The position numbers were made by a program, and so were the translations under genes. From Streptomyces nigra (GTDB lineage Bacteria; Actinomycetota; Actinomycetes; Streptomycetales; Streptomycetaceae): DNA of 64,000 bases. The stretch is from NCBI RefSeq assembly GCF_003074055.1, contig NZ_CP029043.1:4766501-4830500 (forward strand), read 5' to 3'. Numbering within the stretch: position 1 is the first letter of the stretch; every line of letters begins with the position of its first letter. The notes under the pieces were generated by a model. It had not been told where the DNA came from. It saw only the letters and a list, made by a program, of their open reading frames with translations, and did not search any database. Positions 31,583 through 39,550 of the stretch are shown one piece after another.

Positions 31583-32275
31583 GTGAGTCCGATTTCGGTC
31601 AGGGGATTCGCAGTGGCGTCTGCCACCGCGGTCACCGCTGTCGGAAGCGTCGTCGGCGTTGCCTCGGGCAGCACCGCGCAGACGAACGACGCCGAGGCGA
31701 CGGCAGCCGAGACGACGCTCCTCGCGGACATACCCGCGGGCCAGCAGGCCCAGGTGCAGACCGAGTCCCTGTCGGCGCAGGCGGACGTCCAGGCCATCGC
31801 CGCGGACGCGAGCGCCAAGAAGGACGCCGAGGAGGCGGCCCGCAAGGCTGCCGCCCAGAGCGCGATCGAGAAGAAGGAAGCCGCCGCGAAGGCGGAGAAG
31901 GCGGCCAAGGAAGCCAAGGAGCGTGAAGAGGCCCAGTCCAAGGCCTCCCGGTCCTCCGCCGACTTCCCCGTTCAGAGCTCCTACACGATCGCGCAGATCC
32001 AGGCGATGGCCCGCCAGATGGTGCCGGCCGACCAGTTCCAGTGCTTCAGCAACATCGTGGACCACGAGTCCAGCTGGAACTACCGGGCCGTGAACCCGTC
32101 CTCGGGCGCCTACGGCCTCTTCCAGGCTCTGCCCGGTTCGAAGATGTCGTCCGTCGGCGCGGACTGGCAGACGAACCCGGCCACCCAGATCAAGTGGGGC
32201 CTGAACTACATGAACGAGCGCTACGACAGCCCCTGTGGCGCGTGGAGCTTCTGGCAGGCCAACCACTGGTACTAG
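31583..32275 (+). CDS. Secreted SLT-type lytic transglycosylase
   Basis: 230 residues. An N-terminal signal-like segment (SPISVRGFAVASATAVTAVG) is followed by an Ala/Lys/Glu-rich helical region (about 65-125), probably coiled coil, and a C-terminal SLT lysozyme-like domain. The catalytic Glu162 is in NIVDHESSWNYRAV; SGAYGLFQALPGSKM and NERYDSPCGAWSFWQ complete the domain. It cleaves peptidoglycan outside the membrane. GTG 31583 is favoured because AAGGA is 6 bases upstream; ATG 31565 is possible. A good terminator follows. Confidence 0.9.
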   Translation: MSPISVRGFAVASATAVTAVGSVVGVASGSTAQTNDAEATAAETTLLADIPAGQQAQVQTESLSAQADVQAIAADASAKKDAEEAARKAAAQSAIEKKEAAAKAEKAAKEAKEREEAQSKASRSSADFPVQSSYTIAQIQAMARQMVPADQFQCFSNIVDHESSWNYRAVNPSSGAYGLFQALPGSKMSSVGADWQTNPATQIKWGLNYMNERYDSPCGAWSFWQANHWY

Positions 32276-32297
32276 GCCCGCCGCTCAACCCCGCATC

Positions 32298-32327
32298 GCC
32301 CCTCACCGTCTTCAGGTGAGGGGCTTT
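32298..32327 (+). terminator. Rho-independent terminator after SLT gene
   Basis: GCCCCTCACC (32298-32307) and GGTGAGGGGC (32315-32324) form a perfect 10-bp stem with a 7-base loop, followed by TTT. It sits 23 bases after the stop codon. Confidence 0.85.
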
Positions 32328-32409
32328 CGCGTTGCCGCGCGCCGCCCCTGTAGCGTCGGACCGGCTCCGGGGAGGAGTGGTGGGCACGGACGGGGGAAGA
32401 GGACGGATC

Positions 32410-33801
32410 ATGTCACGAGTGCCAGGGTGGCTCGGCCGGCTCGGAGCCGGACTGACCGAGATGAGCGAGCGGTTGAACGAACGCCGTGCCGCGGCGGAGC
32501 GGGAGAGCGACGAGCTCCCCGCCGACCGGCCGTCCGCCGGGCCCGCGGCCGGTGACGTCCCCATGTCCAAGGGCACCGCACAGCGGCGCCCCGAGCGGGC
32601 GCCCGTCAGCGCGCCCCCGCGCCCCGACCCCGCCCAGGCCGTGCCGTGGGGGATGCGGGTCGCCGCGGAGGCCGGCTGGCGGCTGCTGGTCCTCGCCGGG
32701 ACCCTCTGGGTGCTGATGCGGATCATCAGCGCGGTCCAACTGGTCGTGCTGGCCTTCGTCATCTCCCTGCTCCTGACGGCGCTGATGCAGCCCTCGGTGG
32801 CCTGGCTGACCCGGCGCGGGGTCCCGCGCGGACTGGCCACCGCCCTCACCGCGATCCTCGGGTTCGTCGTCATCGGGCTGATGGGCTGGTTCGTGACCTG
32901 GCAGGTCATGGAGAACATCGACGACCTGTCCGACCAGATCCAGGACGGCATCGACGAGCTGCGCAACTGGCTGCTCAACAGCCCGTTCCACGTCACCGAC
33001 AAGCAGATCAACGAGATCGCGGAGAACCTGCGGGACGCCGTCGGCGCCAACACCGACGAGATCACCTCCGCCGGCCTCGAAGGCGTGACGGTCATCGTCG
33101 AGGCCCTCACCGGCATCCTGCTGTCCGTCTTCTCGACGCTGTTCCTGCTCTACGACGGCAAGCGGATCTGGCAGTGGACCCTCAAGCTGGTCCCGGCCGC
33201 CGCCCGGCCCGGTGTCGCCGGCGCCGGACCGCGGGCCTGGGCGACGCTCACGGCGTATGTGCGCGGCACGGTCGTGGTCGCCCTCATCGACGCCGTCTTC
33301 ATCGGCATCGGCATTTACTTCCTCGACGTCCCGATGGCCGTGCCGCTGGCCGTGTTCATCTTCCTGTTCTCCTTCATCCCGCTGGTCGGCGCCGTGGCGT
33401 CGGGCGCGCTCGCGGTGGTCGTCGCCCTGGTGACCCAGGGTGTCTTCACCGCCGTGATGACGCTGGTCGTGGTGCTCGCCGTCCAGCAGATCGAGGGGCA
33501 CATCCTGCAGCCCTTCATCCTCGGCCGCGCGGTCCGTGTGCATCCGCTCGCGGTCGTGCTGGCGGTGGCGGCCGGCGGCATGGTGGCCGGTATCGGCGGC
33601 GCCGTGGTGGCCGTCCCGCTGGTGGCGGTGACCAACACGATCGTCGGCTATCTGCGGCGGTACTCGCTGGAACTGGACCTGGAGAGCGGACGGGCCGTGC
33701 CGGAAGCGGCCGTCCCCGAGCCCGTGGGCGGGCCCGTCGAGGCGGCGGACGGCCCCGGCGAGGGGCCTGGAGACACCGAGGCCCCCGCGCCCAAGGCCTG
33801 A
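32410..33801 (+). CDS. AI-2E (TqsA/PerM)-family membrane transporter
   Basis: 463 residues. A disordered N-terminus of about 75 residues precedes eight or so membrane helices. Family landmarks: QLVVLAFVISLLLTALMQPSV near the first pair, the cytosolic loop, GTVVVALIDAVFIGIGIYFL and FIFLFSFIPLVGAVASG, then EGHILQPFILGRAVRVHPL and a Pro/Glu-rich tail. Members export or exchange small molecules; the AI-2 link is not general. ATG 32410 follows AGGA; TAGCGT at 32351 is a possible -10. Tail-to-tail with ahpD. Confidence 0.9.
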   Translation: MSRVPGWLGRLGAGLTEMSERLNERRAAAERESDELPADRPSAGPAAGDVPMSKGTAQRRPERAPVSAPPRPDPAQAVPWGMRVAAEAGWRLLVLAGTLWVLMRIISAVQLVVLAFVISLLLTALMQPSVAWLTRRGVPRGLATALTAILGFVVIGLMGWFVTWQVMENIDDLSDQIQDGIDELRNWLLNSPFHVTDKQINEIAENLRDAVGANTDEITSAGLEGVTVIVEALTGILLSVFSTLFLLYDGKRIWQWTLKLVPAAARPGVAGAGPRAWATLTAYVRGTVVVALIDAVFIGIGIYFLDVPMAVPLAVFIFLFSFIPLVGAVASGALAVVVALVTQGVFTAVMTLVVVLAVQQIEGHILQPFILGRAVRVHPLAVVLAVAAGGMVAGIGGAVVAVPLVAVTNTIVGYLRRYSLELDLESGRAVPEAAVPEPVGGPVEAADGPGEGPGDTEAPAPKA

Positions 33802-33808
33802 GCGGGGT

Positions 33809-34348
33809 CTACTCGACGTCGGCCAGGACGGCCTCGGCGTCCAGCGTGACGCCGACGGCCTGGATCACGGACGCGATCCTGAACGCCTCCTGGACCGTCT
33901 CCCGGTCCAGGCCCGCCTTGCGCAGCACCCGTTCGTGCGCGTCCAGGCAGGCACCGCAGGCGTTGATCGCGGACACCGCGAGGGACCACAGCTCGAAGTC
34001 GACCCTGGCCACGCCCGGATCGCCGAGGACGTTCATCCGCAGGCCCGTGCGCAACTCGCCGTAGCCGGGGTCGGACAGCAGATGCCGGGTGCGGTGGAAG
34101 ACGTTGTTCACCGCCATCACGGCGGCCGCCGACTTCGCCGCGGTGTACGCCTGCGGCGACAGGTTCGCCCTCGCCTCCGGCGCCAGTTCGCGCAGCACGA
34201 CCGGGGAGCGGGCGGCGATCGCGGTGGCGAGCACCGTGCCCCACAGCTGCTGCGCCGAAAGGCGCGGACGGCCGAACACGGCGTCCAGGTTGCGCCGCAG
34301 GTCCGGGGCGTAGTGCGGTAGGCGGGACTTCAGGGAGTCGAGGGACAT
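33809..34348 (-). CDS. ahpD: Alkyl hydroperoxidase AhpD
   Basis: 179 residues, full length. The catalytic CGACLDAH has Cys131, Cys134 and His138, and Glu119 is in place, matching the proton-relay set of M. tuberculosis AhpD. AhpD reduces the peroxiredoxin AhpC with electrons from the lipoyl enzymes. No ahpC or oxyR lies next to it; upstream is a hairpin and the ABC permease gene. The CCAGGAGC ribosome site precedes the ATG. It is convergent with the AI-2E gene (7 bases). Confidence 0.92.
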   Translation of the reverse strand: MSLDSLKSRLPHYAPDLRRNLDAVFGRPRLSAQQLWGTVLATAIAARSPVVLRELAPEARANLSPQAYTAAKSAAAVMAVNNVFHRTRHLLSDPGYGELRTGLRMNVLGDPGVARVDFELWSLAVSAINACGACLDAHERVLRKAGLDRETVQEAFRIASVIQAVGVTLDAEAVLADVE

Positions 34349-34408
34349 GACGCGCGCTCCTGGGGGTCGGACCCCACCGATCCTGGCACAGCCCGCCCGA
34401 ACACGTAC

Positions 34409-34449
34409 GGCCGGTGGCCGCACCGCGCGAGGCGGTACGGCCACCGGCC
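34409..34449 (-). terminator. Long hairpin ending the padR-ABC operon
   Basis: GGCCGGTGGCCG (34409-34420) pairs with CGGCCACCGGCC (34438-34449); inside, ACCGC-GCGAG-GCGGT continues the stem after one mismatch. No T-tract. It lies between the permease stop (34465) and the ahpD start and should separate the two minus-strand units. Confidence 0.72.
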
Positions 34450-34464
34450 GGGGCTGGACGGGCG

Positions 34465-36801
34465 TCACTCCGTGCGCAGGCCGTCCGGGCGCATCAGCCG
34501 CATCAGCGGCGGCAGGCTGAGCAGCGTCACCACGATGATCACGGCCGCGCCGGCGCCCGTCATCGACAGGATGCTGCCCCAGTCCATGGTGACCGGCGTC
34601 TCCGTCATCTTCAGCAGGACCGTGCCCAGCGTCACGCCGACGATCGCCGACAGCAGCAGCCCGAGGGCGATCGGGATGGCCGTCTGCCACAGCACCGACA
34701 GGCTCAGGGTGCGCCGCCGGGTGCCGAAGGCGACCAGCGAGGACAGCAGCTTCTTGCGGTCCCGCAACTGCTCCAGTTGGGACACCAGCAGGCTGGCCCC
34801 GATCAGTGCCAGGACACAGACGGCGCCGACGAACAGGCCGGTGCGGATGGTGGCGTAGCGCGTGGACGTCTCCGTGCTGTACCAGTTCATCGGATTCGAC
34901 AGCGGGTCGACGGCCGCCGCGGTGTTGCGCGCCAGGTCGTGCACGTTCGCCACGGAGTCGTCGAGCTGGAGGTACACCTGGCCGCGCAGCGCGGGCGCGG
35001 TCGACGGGTCCACCGCCTTCGGCGTGAGGAGGAGGCCGCCGCGCTCGCCGCCCGTGAGGTCCTGACGCGCGTGGGCCGGCTTCAGCCCCTTCGGGATCTT
35101 CCAGGCGATCTCCGCGCGCCGAGGTCCGCCCTCGTACGACGGGTCGAGGTACATCGTCCGGCCGGGCTGCTTCGCCAGCTTCGGGGTGTCCGTGTCCCAC
35201 TCGGCGTCGGACACGTAGAACGCGTCGCCGTCCTTGCAGGAGGGCAGGGTGGCCACTTCGCGCAGCGACGCGCAGTCGCCGACGCTGAACTCGAGGCCCT
35301 TCTCCGGTTCCCTGCGCCGGTCGCCCAGATAGCCCCGGTCGTAGGCGAAGACCTTCTCGACGCCCTCGGTGCCGCGGAACCGCTCCGCCGCCGGGCCGAT
35401 CCCGGTGTCTCGCGACAGCGACACCTCCATCTGGGCCCGGGCGACGTCCTTGCCGCTGTCCTTGGTGTAGTCGCTCTCGACACCGGCGAACAGCATCTGC
35501 AGGGCGATCGCGCCGGCCACCGCCACCGCGACGCCGTTGACCATGCGGGCCGCCGTACCGCTGCTCAGCTGGAGCCTGCGGACGGCGAGCTGCCAGGCCA
35601 CACCGCCCGAGCCGAGCCGGGCGACGACCGCCTCGACGACCCAGGGCAGCAGGGTGGTGACACCGATGAGCAGCAGCAGCACACCGCCGATCACCAGGTA
35701 CGCGTTGAAGGTGCCGTTCGTGCGGCCCTGGCCGATCATCGGCCACAGCATGGCCAGACCGGCGAGCGGCATGAGCAGCCGCCACCACAGCCGGCGTCGC
35801 GCGGGCTTCGCCGTCCGGACGACGCCGAGCGGCTCGATCACCACGCCGCGCATCGCGAACAGGGTGACGATCACGGCCGCGGCCGGCACCGCGAGGCCGA
35901 CGAGCAGGGCCAGCGCGGGGGAGGGGTTCAGATAGCTCGGGAAGACGCTGATGCCGAACACCTCGACGGAGCCCGCGACCTGGCGTCCGATGAGGAAGAA
36001 GACGGTGCCGAAGACCAGGCCGAGCACGGCGCCCGCGAGCGCCTCACCGGCCGCGACCCGGCGGACCATGCGCCCGTCGGAGCCGACCAGCCGCAGCGCC
36101 GCGAGCCGCCGGTCGCGCCGCTCGCCGCCGAAGCGGACGGCCGCGGCGATGAACACGCCGACCGGCATGAGCAGCACCACGAAGACGACGATGACCATCA
36201 GCAGCAGCACGGGGTCGGTCTGGGTCTCGGCGGGGCTCGTGTCCCCGAACCGGTCGATCCGGGCGACCCGGGCGCCGTCGATCGCCTGCGCGAGGCCCTC
36301 GCCGCCCCGGACGAAGGTGAGTTCCTGCGAGCCGACCAGTCCGCTCTCCCCGATGGTGCCGACGATCTTCTCGGGCAGCCGCTCACGCAGCAGCTTGGCG
36401 TCGTCCGACTTCAGAAGCCGTTCGAGGGCGGGGGAGACGAGCATCTCGCCGGGCGCGGGGAAGCGGTCGACGCCCGGCGGCAGCGGCGCCTTCGCGCCCT
36501 CGCGCTCGATGGCGCGGCCCCGGATGTCCTTGTCCCGCCAGTCCGTGTCGACGTCCGCGACGATCAGACTGTGGTCGTTCGGCCTCTTGTCGAGCTCGCT
36601 GTAGTCGACGTCGGCGCGGGCGCTCTCCCGGTCGTGCCGGACCGACTGCATGCTGGGGATCGCGGTGGTGAGCAGCAGCAGCGCCACCCCGAGGCCGACG
36701 CCGACGGCCGTCAGCAGGGCACGGACCCAGCCCTCACGGCCGCCGACGAAGGCGAACCGGACCCCCATGCCGAGGTCCCTGGCCCACTGACGCACGTTCA
36801 T
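34465..36801 (-). CDS. FtsX-type ABC transporter permease
   Basis: 778 residues with two FtsX permease halves. Helix 1 (ALLTAVGVGLGVALLLLTTA) is followed by a large external domain, three or four helices around 205-330, a second set at about 350-460, another external domain, and three C-terminal helices ending LLSLPPLMRLMRPDGLR. This is the MacB/antibiotic-export type. Its start overlaps the ATPase stop (ATGA), and both are controlled by the PadR gene upstream. Substrate unknown; drug, lipid or peptide export is typical. Confidence 0.9.
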   Translation of the reverse strand: MNVRQWARDLGMGVRFAFVGGREGWVRALLTAVGVGLGVALLLLTTAIPSMQSVRHDRESARADVDYSELDKRPNDHSLIVADVDTDWRDKDIRGRAIEREGAKAPLPPGVDRFPAPGEMLVSPALERLLKSDDAKLLRERLPEKIVGTIGESGLVGSQELTFVRGGEGLAQAIDGARVARIDRFGDTSPAETQTDPVLLLMVIVVFVVLLMPVGVFIAAAVRFGGERRDRRLAALRLVGSDGRMVRRVAAGEALAGAVLGLVFGTVFFLIGRQVAGSVEVFGISVFPSYLNPSPALALLVGLAVPAAAVIVTLFAMRGVVIEPLGVVRTAKPARRRLWWRLLMPLAGLAMLWPMIGQGRTNGTFNAYLVIGGVLLLLIGVTTLLPWVVEAVVARLGSGGVAWQLAVRRLQLSSGTAARMVNGVAVAVAGAIALQMLFAGVESDYTKDSGKDVARAQMEVSLSRDTGIGPAAERFRGTEGVEKVFAYDRGYLGDRRREPEKGLEFSVGDCASLREVATLPSCKDGDAFYVSDAEWDTDTPKLAKQPGRTMYLDPSYEGGPRRAEIAWKIPKGLKPAHARQDLTGGERGGLLLTPKAVDPSTAPALRGQVYLQLDDSVANVHDLARNTAAAVDPLSNPMNWYSTETSTRYATIRTGLFVGAVCVLALIGASLLVSQLEQLRDRKKLLSSLVAFGTRRRTLSLSVLWQTAIPIALGLLLSAIVGVTLGTVLLKMTETPVTMDWGSILSMTGAGAAVIIVVTLLSLPPLMRLMRPDGLRTE

Positions 36802-37487
36802 ACGACGCGCTCCATGTCCCGGGACTTGCCGTCGCGGACGACGATCTCGCGGTCGGAGTAGGCGGCGACCCGCGCCTCGTGGGTGACCAGCACGACGGCG
36901 GCGTTCGTGGACCGGGCGGCGTCCGTCAGCAGCTCCATCACGCGCTCGCCGTTGAGGGAGTCGAGCGCACCGGTCGGCTCGTCCGCGAAGAGCACACGCG
37001 GGCTGGTGACCAGCGCGCGGGCGACGGCGACCCGCTGCCCCTGACCGCCGGAGACCTCGCCGGGCCGCTTCTTGCGCAGGTCGTCGACCTCCAGGCGCTC
37101 CATCCAGGTCAGCGCGGTCCGCTCGGCCTCCTTGCGGCCGGTGCCGTTCAGCCGCAGCGGCAGGGCGACGTTCTCCACGCAGGTCAGCTCGGGGACGAGC
37201 TGGCCGAACTGGAAGACGAACCCGAACTCCGAGCGGCGCAGGGCGCTGCGCTGGGAGTCGTTCATGGTGGCCAGCTCGCGCCCGTTGTAGACGATGGACC
37301 CGGAGTCGGGCGGGACGATGCCGGCCAGGCAGTGCAGCAGCGTCGACTTGCCGGAGCCGGAGGGGCCCATGACGGCGACGACCTCGCCGGGGTGGATGGA
37401 GAAGTCGGCGCCGTCGAGGGCGACGGTCGGGCCGTAGGCCTTACGCAGCTCGGAGGCCGCGAGCAGGGAGCCGGGGGGCGGAGTCAC
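36798..37487 (-). CDS. ABC transporter ATP-binding protein (MacB/LolD type)
   Basis: 229 residues. Walker A GPSGSGKST near 41-49, Q-loop FGFVFQFGQLVPELT, signature VSGGQGQRVAVARAL, Walker B VLFADEPTGALD and the switch VTHEARV are all intact. Starts at GTG 37487, overlapping the padR stop in GTGA, and its own stop overlaps the permease ATG. It drives the FtsX-type permease. Confidence 0.95.
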   Translation of the reverse strand: MTPPPGSLLAASELRKAYGPTVALDGADFSIHPGEVVAVMGPSGSGKSTLLHCLAGIVPPDSGSIVYNGRELATMNDSQRSALRRSEFGFVFQFGQLVPELTCVENVALPLRLNGTGRKEAERTALTWMERLEVDDLRKKRPGEVSGGQGQRVAVARALVTSPRVLFADEPTGALDSLNGERVMELLTDAARSTNAAVVLVTHEARVAAYSDREIVVRDGKSRDMERVV

Positions 37488-38008
37488 TTGACCACCACCT
37501 CCGCCAGCTTGTCGAGGCGGGCGGCGGTCAGCTCCAGCCAGCGCAGGTCGGCTTCCAGGTGGAAGAGCGCGTGGTCGCAGATCAGCTGGTCGGCCAGGTC
37601 GCCCTTGCGCTTGCGGTCGGTGAGGATGCGCATCATCCGCAGGTGCTCGGCGCGCTGGGTGTCGAGGATGTCGGCGGCGTCGCGCCGGGTCAGCAGTGCG
37701 AGGACGACCTTGGTGTAGAGGGTCGACTGGAGGTACGGCTCCGGCTTCTCCGGGGTCGCGAGCCACTGCTGGACGTCGGTGACGCCGGCGTCGGTGATCG
37801 CGTACCGCTTGCGCTCGGGCCCGCCGCCGGGCTCGATCCCGTCGACCTCGACGAGGCCGTTCTTCAGCAGCCGGGACATCGTCGAGTAGACCTGGCCGTA
37901 ATGCAGCGGCCGGTCGTGACCGAACTTCTCGTCGAAGGCCCGCTTGAGGTCGTAACCGTGGCGGGGGCCCGACTCAAGGAGCCCTAGAAGGGTGTGACCG
38001 ATGGACAT
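37484..38008 (-). CDS. PadR-family transcriptional regulator
   Basis: 174 residues. A winged helix N-terminus (MSIGHTLLGLLESGPRHGYDL, core LLGLLESGPRHGYDLKRAF; HYGQVYSTMSRLLKNGLVEV) and a C-terminal dimer helix. PadR proteins repress ABC efflux genes until a drug-like ligand binds. It is the first gene of a coupled padR-ABC-permease operon. GTGTATAC repeats directly upstream are its likely operator. The ATG sits 7 bases after TAGTGT, so the transcript may be leaderless. Confidence 0.93.
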   Translation of the reverse strand: MSIGHTLLGLLESGPRHGYDLKRAFDEKFGHDRPLHYGQVYSTMSRLLKNGLVEVDGIEPGGGPERKRYAITDAGVTDVQQWLATPEKPEPYLQSTLYTKVVLALLTRRDAADILDTQRAEHLRMMRILTDRKRKGDLADQLICDHALFHLEADLRWLELTAARLDKLAEVVVK

Positions 38009-38013
38009 GCCGA

Positions 38014-38048
38014 GGACACTACACGGGGTGTATACCCGGTGTGTATAC
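38014..38048 (-). promoter_or_regulatory. Probable PadR operator with repeated GTGTATAC
   Basis: GTGTATAC occurs at 38028-38035 and 38041-38048, and ACACTACAC (38016-38024) opposes the first copy, giving a dyad. The elements lie within 40 bases of the padR start and cover the presumed -10 (TAGTGT). Auto-repression is usual in this family. Confidence 0.6.
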
Positions 38049-38113
38049 GCACGGTGTGCAGTTGTCGGCGGGGTGTGTGAAGGCCCAGGTGAGGGCTGAT
38101 TGTCACGGTTCCG

Positions 38114-38359
38114 CTACGGCGTCTCGGGCGGCCGCCCGGAGGGCCGGCCCCGGCGCGGGATCGGCCCCGCCTCGCCGGGCAGCCGGCCCGCCTCGGCCAG
38201 CGCGCGCCGCAGCAGGAACTCGATCTGCGCGTTGGCGGAGCGCAGTTCGTCGCCCGCCCAGCGAGCGAGCGCCTCGTACACGGCCGGGTCCAGCCGCAGC
38301 AGCACCTGCTTGCGCTGCGGCCGGCCCTGCGGGGCGGAGCCCCCGGCGGAAGCCGTCAC
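38114..38359 (-). CDS. Small ribbon-helix-helix-type protein
   Basis: 81 residues. KQVLLRLDPAVYEALARWAG followed by ELRSANAQIEFLLRRALAEAG has the strand-helix-helix pattern of Arc/CopG DNA-binding proteins; the C-terminus is a basic Pro/Arg tail. Start GTG 38359 overlaps the SPFH gene stop in GTGA, so they are translated together. No toxin gene is adjacent, so a toxin-antitoxin role is unlikely; it may regulate the SPFH gene itself. Confidence 0.72.
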   Translation of the reverse strand: MTASAGGSAPQGRPQRKQVLLRLDPAVYEALARWAGDELRSANAQIEFLLRRALAEAGRLPGEAGPIPRRGRPSGRPPETP

Positions 38360-39303
38360 TGGTAGAGCGTCCCGGTGTTGAGGACCGGCTGCGGAGCCCG
38401 GTCACCGCACAGCACCACCATCAGGTTCGACACCATCGCCGCCTTGCGCTCCTCGTCCAGTTCCACGATGTCCCGCTCGTTGATCCGCGCGAGTGCCGCC
38501 TCGACCATGCCCACCGCGCCGTCGACGATCTGCCGGCGGGCCGCGACGACCGCGCCGGCCTGCTGGCGCTGGAGCATCGCGGAGGCGATCTCGGGAGCGT
38601 ACGCGAGATGCGTGAAGCGCGACTCGATGATCTGCACACCGGCCGCCTCCACGCGCGCGTGCAGCTCCGCGGCCAGCTTCTCGGTGATCTCCTCGGCGTT
38701 GCCACGCAGCGAGAGACCGGCCTCGTCGTGGGCGTCGTACGGGTACTCGATGGCGATGTGCCGCACGGCCGCCTCGGTCTGCGTGGAGACGAACTCCAGG
38801 AAGTCGTCCACCTCGAACGTGGCCTGGGCGGTGTCCTCGACCCGCCACACCACGACCGCGGCCAGCTCGATCGGGTTGCCGTAGGCGTCGTTGACCTTCA
38901 GGACGGCCGTCTCGTGGTTGCGCACCCGCGTCGAGATCTTCGTCCGCGAGGTGAACGGGTTCACCCAGCGCAGTCCGTCCTGCCGGATCGTGCCCCGGTA
39001 GCGGCCGAAGAGCTGGACCACCCGGGCCTCGCCCGGCGCGACCATGTTCAGCCCCGACATCGCGAGCAGCGCGGCGACCGCGACCAGGACGCCCGCGACG
39101 ATCAGGGCCGCCTTGCCGCCGGCTCCCTCGACCGCGGTGGCCCCGGCGATCAGGCCCGCGCCCACCAGCAGCCCGACCAGCCCCAGCAGCAGGGCGAGCC
39201 CGCCGCCGATGCTGTGGGCGGCGAACTCGCGCACCCGCGGCGCGGGCATCTCCGGCACGTCCGCCGTCACCGCGGCGTTTCTGTCGTTCCTGTCGTTCGG
39301 CAT
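38356..39303 (-). CDS. SPFH/Band 7 (stomatin-like) membrane protein
   Basis: 315 residues. Two hydrophobic segments at about 33-90 (GGGLALLLGLVGLLVGAGL; KAALIVAGVLVAVAALLAM) precede the SPFH domain: EARVVQLFGRYRGTIRQDGL, KVNDAYGNPIELAAVVVWRV, then EAAGVQIIESRFTHLAYAPE. The helical flotillin-like part follows. Such proteins organise membrane microdomains. ATG 39303 is chosen, after GGGGGC; ATG 39333 is an alternative. Operon with the RHH gene. A TGATATCA palindrome lies upstream. Confidence 0.9.
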   Translation of the reverse strand: MPNDRNDRNAAVTADVPEMPAPRVREFAAHSIGGGLALLLGLVGLLVGAGLIAGATAVEGAGGKAALIVAGVLVAVAALLAMSGLNMVAPGEARVVQLFGRYRGTIRQDGLRWVNPFTSRTKISTRVRNHETAVLKVNDAYGNPIELAAVVVWRVEDTAQATFEVDDFLEFVSTQTEAAVRHIAIEYPYDAHDEAGLSLRGNAEEITEKLAAELHARVEAAGVQIIESRFTHLAYAPEIASAMLQRQQAGAVVAARRQIVDGAVGMVEAALARINERDIVELDEERKAAMVSNLMVVLCGDRAPQPVLNTGTLYQ

Positions 39304-39338
39304 GGTGGTGCCCCCGTTCGTTGGTGCTCTCATCCGAC

Positions 39339-39354
39339 TAGCTAAGTGATATCA
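39339..39354. promoter_or_regulatory. TAGCTA and TGATATCA palindromes upstream of the SPFH gene
   Basis: TAGCTA (39339-39344) and the 8-bp palindrome TGATATCA (39347-39354) stand out as AT-rich symmetric sites about 40 bases upstream of the SPFH start. They could be a promoter/operator; the co-encoded ribbon-helix-helix protein is the obvious candidate to bind. This is inference. Confidence 0.45.
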
Positions 39355-39550
39355 GATTACCCCACGCGGGCAACCTTGAAGCCTCCTGAGCCGTCGGTTC
39401 CGTTGGGGTGGGTGCTGATTGTCACGTCCGTAAAAGCCCGGATCGGCAGCCCTTTGTCACAACTTCCGGTGTTAGCTTTCGGAGCTGACCGGAAGCGGCG
39501 AACCCGTGTGTCAGGAGCGCACACCCAAGCGAAGCGGAGCGGAACGAACC

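Noticed and set aside
37484..39303. Toxin-antitoxin module made of the small ribbon-helix-helix gene
   Set aside because: No toxin-like partner is adjacent; its coupled neighbour is an SPFH membrane protein.
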